NCBI GenBank assembly: GCA_963556065.3
Contig: CAUVYH020000005.1
Span: 566,847-630,846 of the forward strand
DNA: 64,000 nucleotides
Direction of reading: 5' to 3'
Source: JBAXTE01 sp963556065
Lineage (GTDB): Bacteria; Bacteroidota; Bacteroidia; Bacteroidales; WCHB1-69
This document shows positions 60,724 to 64,000 of the stretch, piece after piece. Position 1 is the first letter of the stretch. Every line of letters begins with the position of its first letter. The position numbers were made by a program, and so were the translations under genes. The notes beneath the pieces were generated by a model. It saw only the letters and a list, made by a program, of their open reading frames with translations. It had not been told where the DNA came from and did not search any database.

Positions 60724-63075
60724 TTATAGTATCATCAACTTTGCAAAATGCAAAAGTAATGTTTTTTCACCAAAATTATCAAAAAAGATAATTGCTTTTT
60801 TGTTACTTCCTATGCCTTCAATGGAAACAACTTTGCCTTTGCCGAATTTTTCGTGCATAACCTCTTGCCCTGCGGCTATGGACTCGGAATTTACACTTGT
60901 AGGAGATTGAGATAGAGTATGTGTGATTTTTTTCAGGTTGGCAAGATTGGGTTTGGAAGAAATCGAAGCAGGTTTGGATTGTCCTGAAATCGTCGTCTTT
61001 TTTTCAAAATGAGGTTTGGAAAGCACTGCGGGTTGAGGCCTTTCAATAGAAAGTTGACGTTTATTTCTTCCATCCTGAAAGTCGGTAAATTCGGAATCAA
61101 TCTCCTCGATAAATCGGCTGGGCTCCGAAAACTGATATTGTCCCCATCGCATTCGACCCTCGGCATAACTCAATATTGCTTTTTGCTTGGCTCGGGTAAG
61201 AGCAACGTAGAACAAACGGCGTTCCTCTTCCAGTTCGCTTCGAGAACTAAGCGACATAAATGACGGAAATAGGTTCTCTTCGAGTCCCACGATGTAAACG
61301 AATGGAAACTCTAAGCCTTTAGCACTGTGAATAGTCATTAGAGAGACTTTATTCGTGTCTGTTTCCTTGTCTTTGCTTTTTTCACTATCCTCCAAGTCTG
61401 TCATCAGGGATACCTCACCTAAGAATTGGTCTAAAGTTTTTATTGCTGAATTTGCAGACCCATCGATATTGGGTTCTTTTTCCGATTCCACAAAATCCTG
61501 AATTGCGTTCAGTAAAGCTTCGGCATTTTGCAAATGTTCAGGTTCTTCGGCACTTTTTTCCTGCAAATCTTTTATTATTCCCGACGATTGGGCAATCGAA
61601 AATGCCAACTCATATGCGTTTGAGGTGTATAATTGAGCTCCAAAACTGGCGATTTTTGATGCAAAATCAATTAGCCGTTCTAGCGTAGGGGCGTTAGCTT
61701 GCAGTTGATGCTCTCTTGGGTTGGATACGATTTCCCAAATGGGGACATTCTTGTCTGTGCTCAATGAGATAATCCGTTCAAGTGTGGTTTGCCCCAATCC
61801 TCGGGCCGGATAATTGATAATTCGTTTAAGAGCCTCTTCATCATTGTGATTGATTGAAAGTCGAAAATAAGCGATTAAGTCTTTGATCTCTTTACGCTTG
61901 TAAAACGAAAGCCCTCCAAATATCCGATACGGAATGTTTAGTTTTCGTAAAGATTCTTCAAATGCTCTCGATTGGGCATTGGTACGATACAAAATTGCAA
62001 AATCGGAATACTCCAGTTGGAGATCTTCTTTATGTTCGTATATCGATTGCGAAATCTTTAGTCCCTCGCTATTTTCGCTTTCGGAACGGAAAATCGTGAT
62101 TTTTTCTCCAGGATCATTTGAGGTCCAGATTTTCTTTTCAATCTGTTTCTGGTTGTTTTTTATCAGGCTGTTAGCCGCGTTAACAATATTTTGGGTGGAG
62201 CGGTAATTCTGCTCTAATTTAAAGAGTTTATAATCAGGATAGTTTTTCTTGAAATTTAAAATATTTTGGATGTTGGCTCCACGAAATGCATAGATGCTCT
62301 GGGCATCATCACCCACAACACAAATATTCTCGTTGGAAGCGGCAAGCTTTTTCAGAATCAGGTACTGGGCATGGTTGGTGTCTTGATACTCATCAACCAA
62401 GATGTACTTGAACTTTTGCTGGTATTTATAGAGAATTTCCGGAAAATCGCGAAACAGGATGTTGGTGTTAAATAGCAGGTCGTCGAAATCCATGGCATTC
62501 GATTTTCGCAATCGTTTATTGTAAATAGAAAAAACTTCACCTGTGCGGGGTTTTTGAGTTGCCTGATCGGTCGTTTGAATTTCTGCATTCTGATTGTATT
62601 CAATGTCGGAAATCAAATTGTTTTTAGACATCGAAATACGACCCAGTAAATACCCGGGCGTGTACACCTTCGAGTCAAGGTCCAGTTCCTTGATGATTCC
62701 CTTCAGGACACTTTTTGCATCGTCGGTATCAAAAATGGTAAAATTGGAAGTATATCCAAGTCGTTCCGCCTCACTACGCAATATTCGGGCAAAAATGGAA
62801 TGAAAAGTTCCCATCCAGACATTTCGTGCTTCGTGGCTGCCAATTAGATTGATAATGCGTTCCTTCATTTCGGTGGCAGCTTTATTGGTGAAGGTAAGAG
62901 AAAGAATATTAAACGGATCAATCCCCTGCTGAATCATATATGCAATTCGGTAGGTGAGCACTCTCGTTTTTCCGGAACCGGCTCCGGCAATAATTAATGA
63001 TGGCCCGTGGATAGCTTTTGCTGCTTCTTGTTGTATTGGATTTAAATCTTCCAGAAAATTGGTGCTTAATGCCAT
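60724..63075 (-). CDS. pcrA: UvrD/PcrA-type ATP-dependent DNA helicase
   Basis: This 783-residue superfamily 1A 3'-5' helicase has motif Q (LNPIQQEAAKA), Walker A GAGSGKT (31-37), Ia SLTFTNKAATEMKERI, II VDEYQDTNHAQY, III GDDAQSIYAFRGA, IV EQNYRST, V MTIHSAKGLEFPFV and VI RRLFYVALTRAK. The C-terminal EVMHEKFGKGKVVSIEG segment is the Tudor-like RNA polymerase-binding domain of PcrA. It acts in nucleotide-excision and transcription-coupled repair and in replication restart. It heads a minus-strand transcript with DUF4290, an ABC exporter and a GT2. Confidence 0.95.
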   Translation of the reverse strand: MALSTNFLEDLNPIQQEAAKAIHGPSLIIAGAGSGKTRVLTYRIAYMIQQGIDPFNILSLTFTNKAATEMKERIINLIGSHEARNVWMGTFHSIFARILRSEAERLGYTSNFTIFDTDDAKSVLKGIIKELDLDSKVYTPGYLLGRISMSKNNLISDIEYNQNAEIQTTDQATQKPRTGEVFSIYNKRLRKSNAMDFDDLLFNTNILFRDFPEILYKYQQKFKYILVDEYQDTNHAQYLILKKLAASNENICVVGDDAQSIYAFRGANIQNILNFKKNYPDYKLFKLEQNYRSTQNIVNAANSLIKNNQKQIEKKIWTSNDPGEKITIFRSESENSEGLKISQSIYEHKEDLQLEYSDFAILYRTNAQSRAFEESLRKLNIPYRIFGGLSFYKRKEIKDLIAYFRLSINHNDEEALKRIINYPARGLGQTTLERIISLSTDKNVPIWEIVSNPREHQLQANAPTLERLIDFASKIASFGAQLYTSNAYELAFSIAQSSGIIKDLQEKSAEEPEHLQNAEALLNAIQDFVESEKEPNIDGSANSAIKTLDQFLGEVSLMTDLEDSEKSKDKETDTNKVSLMTIHSAKGLEFPFVYIVGLEENLFPSFMSLSSRSELEEERRLFYVALTRAKQKAILSYAEGRMRWGQYQFSEPSRFIEEIDSEFTDFQDGRNKRQLSIERPQPAVLSKPHFEKKTTISGQSKPASISSKPNLANLKKITHTLSQSPTSVNSESIAAGQEVMHEKFGKGKVVSIEGIGSNKKAIIFFDNFGEKTLLLHFAKLMIL

Positions 63076-63470
63076 TTTAGTCGTTTCTATAGTTTTTGAA
63101 TCTAAGAAAAGTTTGCTTCGATTATTTGTGTGAATGAAAAAATATTAGATTCGTTACAGACAAAAGCATTAAATATCCTCCTGATATTTAATTTATGGTT
63201 TACAACGAGTTAAAGGGTGCTTTTTACATCCACAGTTTTTATTATTGCAAAGATACAAAAAAATGACATGGAACAAGTAATGGAAAAAAGTAGTTGTACT
63301 TAAAAGTTATAAAGATACTGTTGTTTCTGTTATTTGGGCGTTTGTATCATTTGAAAAAAATAGTAGAAAATAGGGAAATAATATTAACCGAATCTTGTTT
63401 AAAAAAAAATGAAAATACCGAAAAAATAATATTGGAAATGAATTAATATGAAATTATTTTTATGCAAGCC
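63076..63470. other. divergent intergenic region between pcrA and the str operon
   Basis: About 400 AT-rich bases. It has a minus-strand promoter box at 63248-63255 and the rpsL promoter at its right edge. No RNA gene was recognised. Confidence 0.45.
63248..63255 (-). promoter_or_regulatory. -7 box for the pcrA operon
   Basis: The minus strand reads TATCTTTG (TAnnTTTG), with a TTG at 63276-63274 on the -33 side (18-base spacer). The leader to the pcrA ATG would be about 170 bases. Confidence 0.45.
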
Positions 63471-63471
63471 A

Positions 63472-63501
63472 TTGATAATATGAAAATAAGTATTACCTTT
63501 G
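63472..63501 (+). promoter_or_regulatory. -33 and -7 promoter of the str operon
   Basis: TTG at 63472-63474, a 19-base spacer and TACCTTTG (63494-63501) match the Bacteroidota promoter consensus. The leader to the rpsL ATG is 58 bases. Confidence 0.6.
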
Positions 63502-63559
63502 CAGTCCCAAATAAAATTGGGTAAATAAAATATTGAACTGAAAACAAATAAAGAGGAAA

Positions 63560-63937
63560 ATGCCTACAATTCAGCAATTAGTAAGAAAAGGAAGACAAAA
63601 GTTAGTCTACAAGAGCAAGTCGCCTGCACTTGATGGTTGTCCTCAGCGACGCGGTGTTTGTGTGAGAGTTTACACAACTACACCTAAAAAACCTAACTCA
63701 GCAATGAGAAAAGTAGCAAGGGTGCGTTTAACCAATGGCAAAGAGGTTAATGCTTATATCCCTGGCGAAGGACACAACTTGCAGGAACACTCCATCGTAA
63801 TGATTCGTGGAGGTCGTGTAAAAGATTTACCTGGGGTAAGATACCACATTATTCGTGGTGCACTCGACACATCAGGAGTTGATGGCCGTAATCAAAGAAG
63901 GTCAAAGTATGGTACAAAGAGACCAAAGAAAAAGTAA
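63560..63937 (+). CDS. rpsL: 30S ribosomal protein S12
   Basis: The 125-residue S12 begins MPTIQQLVRKGRQKLVYKSK. It has RRGVCVRVYTTTPKKPNSAMRK, where the Lys-Pro-Asn-Ser loop is the decoding-centre region and the streptomycin-related Lys is wild type, and GHNLQEHSIVMIRGGRVKDLPG, the second decoding loop with the beta-methylthio-Asp site. It opens the str operon (rpsL-rpsG-fusA order expected) from its own promoter. The rpoB and rpoC genes, often directly upstream, are not here. Confidence 0.98.
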   Translation: MPTIQQLVRKGRQKLVYKSKSPALDGCPQRRGVCVRVYTTTPKKPNSAMRKVARVRLTNGKEVNAYIPGEGHNLQEHSIVMIRGGRVKDLPGVRYHIIRGALDTSGVDGRNQRRSKYGTKRPKKK

Positions 63938-63972
63938 TCGTAATTAAAAAAGAAAACTAGCATTTCTAAAAC

Positions 63973-64000
63973 ATGAGAAAGGCAACACCCAAAAAAAGAA
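63973..64000 (+). CDS. rpsG: 30S ribosomal protein S7, first codons only
   Basis: An ATG at 63973 opens MRKATPKKR, the N-terminus of Bacteroidota S7, 35 bases after the rpsL stop. The gene is cut by the window edge. Confidence 0.85.

Noticed and set aside
1..64000. CRISPR arrays, prophage or integrated plasmid
   Set aside because: No regularly spaced direct repeats, phage structural genes, integrase or replication initiator genes were seen in the window.

Overview
The window is a stretch of chromosome from a Bacteroidota bacterium, most like an anaerobic or fermentative Bacteroidales-type organism. The evidence is: the -7 promoter box TAnnTTTG before at least 20 genes; two proteins with type IX secretion (T9SS) C-terminal sorting domains; Bacteroidota-specific families (DUF4835, DUF4290, the divergent omega subunit, long-form PurM, fused SecDF); Kdo-type LPS genes; and an ADP-forming acetate-CoA ligase together with the redox repressor Rex. 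It is AT-rich and densely coded, with no rRNA, tRNA or CRISPR seen.

Layout. 1-3000 (minus): a thioredoxin-like protein, panC, panD, a YbhN-type membrane protein and the start of rfaE2, tightly packed. 3400-7640 (plus): ADP-forming acetate-CoA ligase and a secreted M49 peptidase. Between about 2261 and 5921 the reading frames are broken by many single-base homopolymer indels, nearly all insertions. I read these as local assembly or sequencing error rather than gene decay. 7738-11484 (minus): an aminotransferase, a membrane protein with one more homopolymer frameshift, and a glycosyltransferase. 11753-16140: mutS2 followed by a REP/RAYT element (HUH transposase, three GC-rich palindromic repeat copies, and a fossil copy of the 3' end of mutS2). 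16452-25381: PepC-type protease, CPBP protease, an unpaired HisH2/HisF2 pair, rex, a RibF-like protein with an eroded kinase half, tcdA, a TatD hydrolase and mtgA.

25678-30613 (plus) is the bamD-rpoZ-coaBC-DUF4835-recN cluster. 30721-33059 (minus) holds a T9SS cargo protein and kdsA. 33172-36385 holds a GT-C-like membrane protein and a tungstate/molybdate-type ABC permease and ATPase. 36759-39179 is an unusual CAP plus OmpA-like secreted protein. 39370-43500 is an HD hydrolase followed by the molybdenum cofactor genes moeA, moaA, moaC and a MOSC-MogA fusion. 43561-45622 is kdsD, a CxxC carboxymuconolactone decarboxylase-like protein and lptB. 45781-52820 is secDF, a PorE-like TPR/PD40/OmpA protein with a retropepsin-like tail, and purM. 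53128-56773 is an M43 metalloprotease (T9SS cargo), rpmB and an RluA-type pseudouridine synthase. 56878-63075 (minus) is pcrA, DUF4290, an ABC exporter pair and a GT2. The window ends at the start of the str operon (rpsL, rpsG).

How the parts work together. Envelope biogenesis dominates: heptose (rfaE2), Kdo (kdsA, kdsD), LPS export (lptB), peptidoglycan (mtgA), outer-membrane assembly (bamD), inner-membrane translocation (secDF), and T9SS-linked proteins with their cargo. Coenzyme A synthesis appears twice (panC/panD and coaBC). The metal transporter and cofactor genes lie close together and form a W/Mo module. The best candidates for something undescribed are the CAP/OmpA-like protein, the retropepsin-like tail with ENG at the active-site position, the REP/RAYT locus with its mutS2 fossil, and the orphan HisH2/HisF2 pair.
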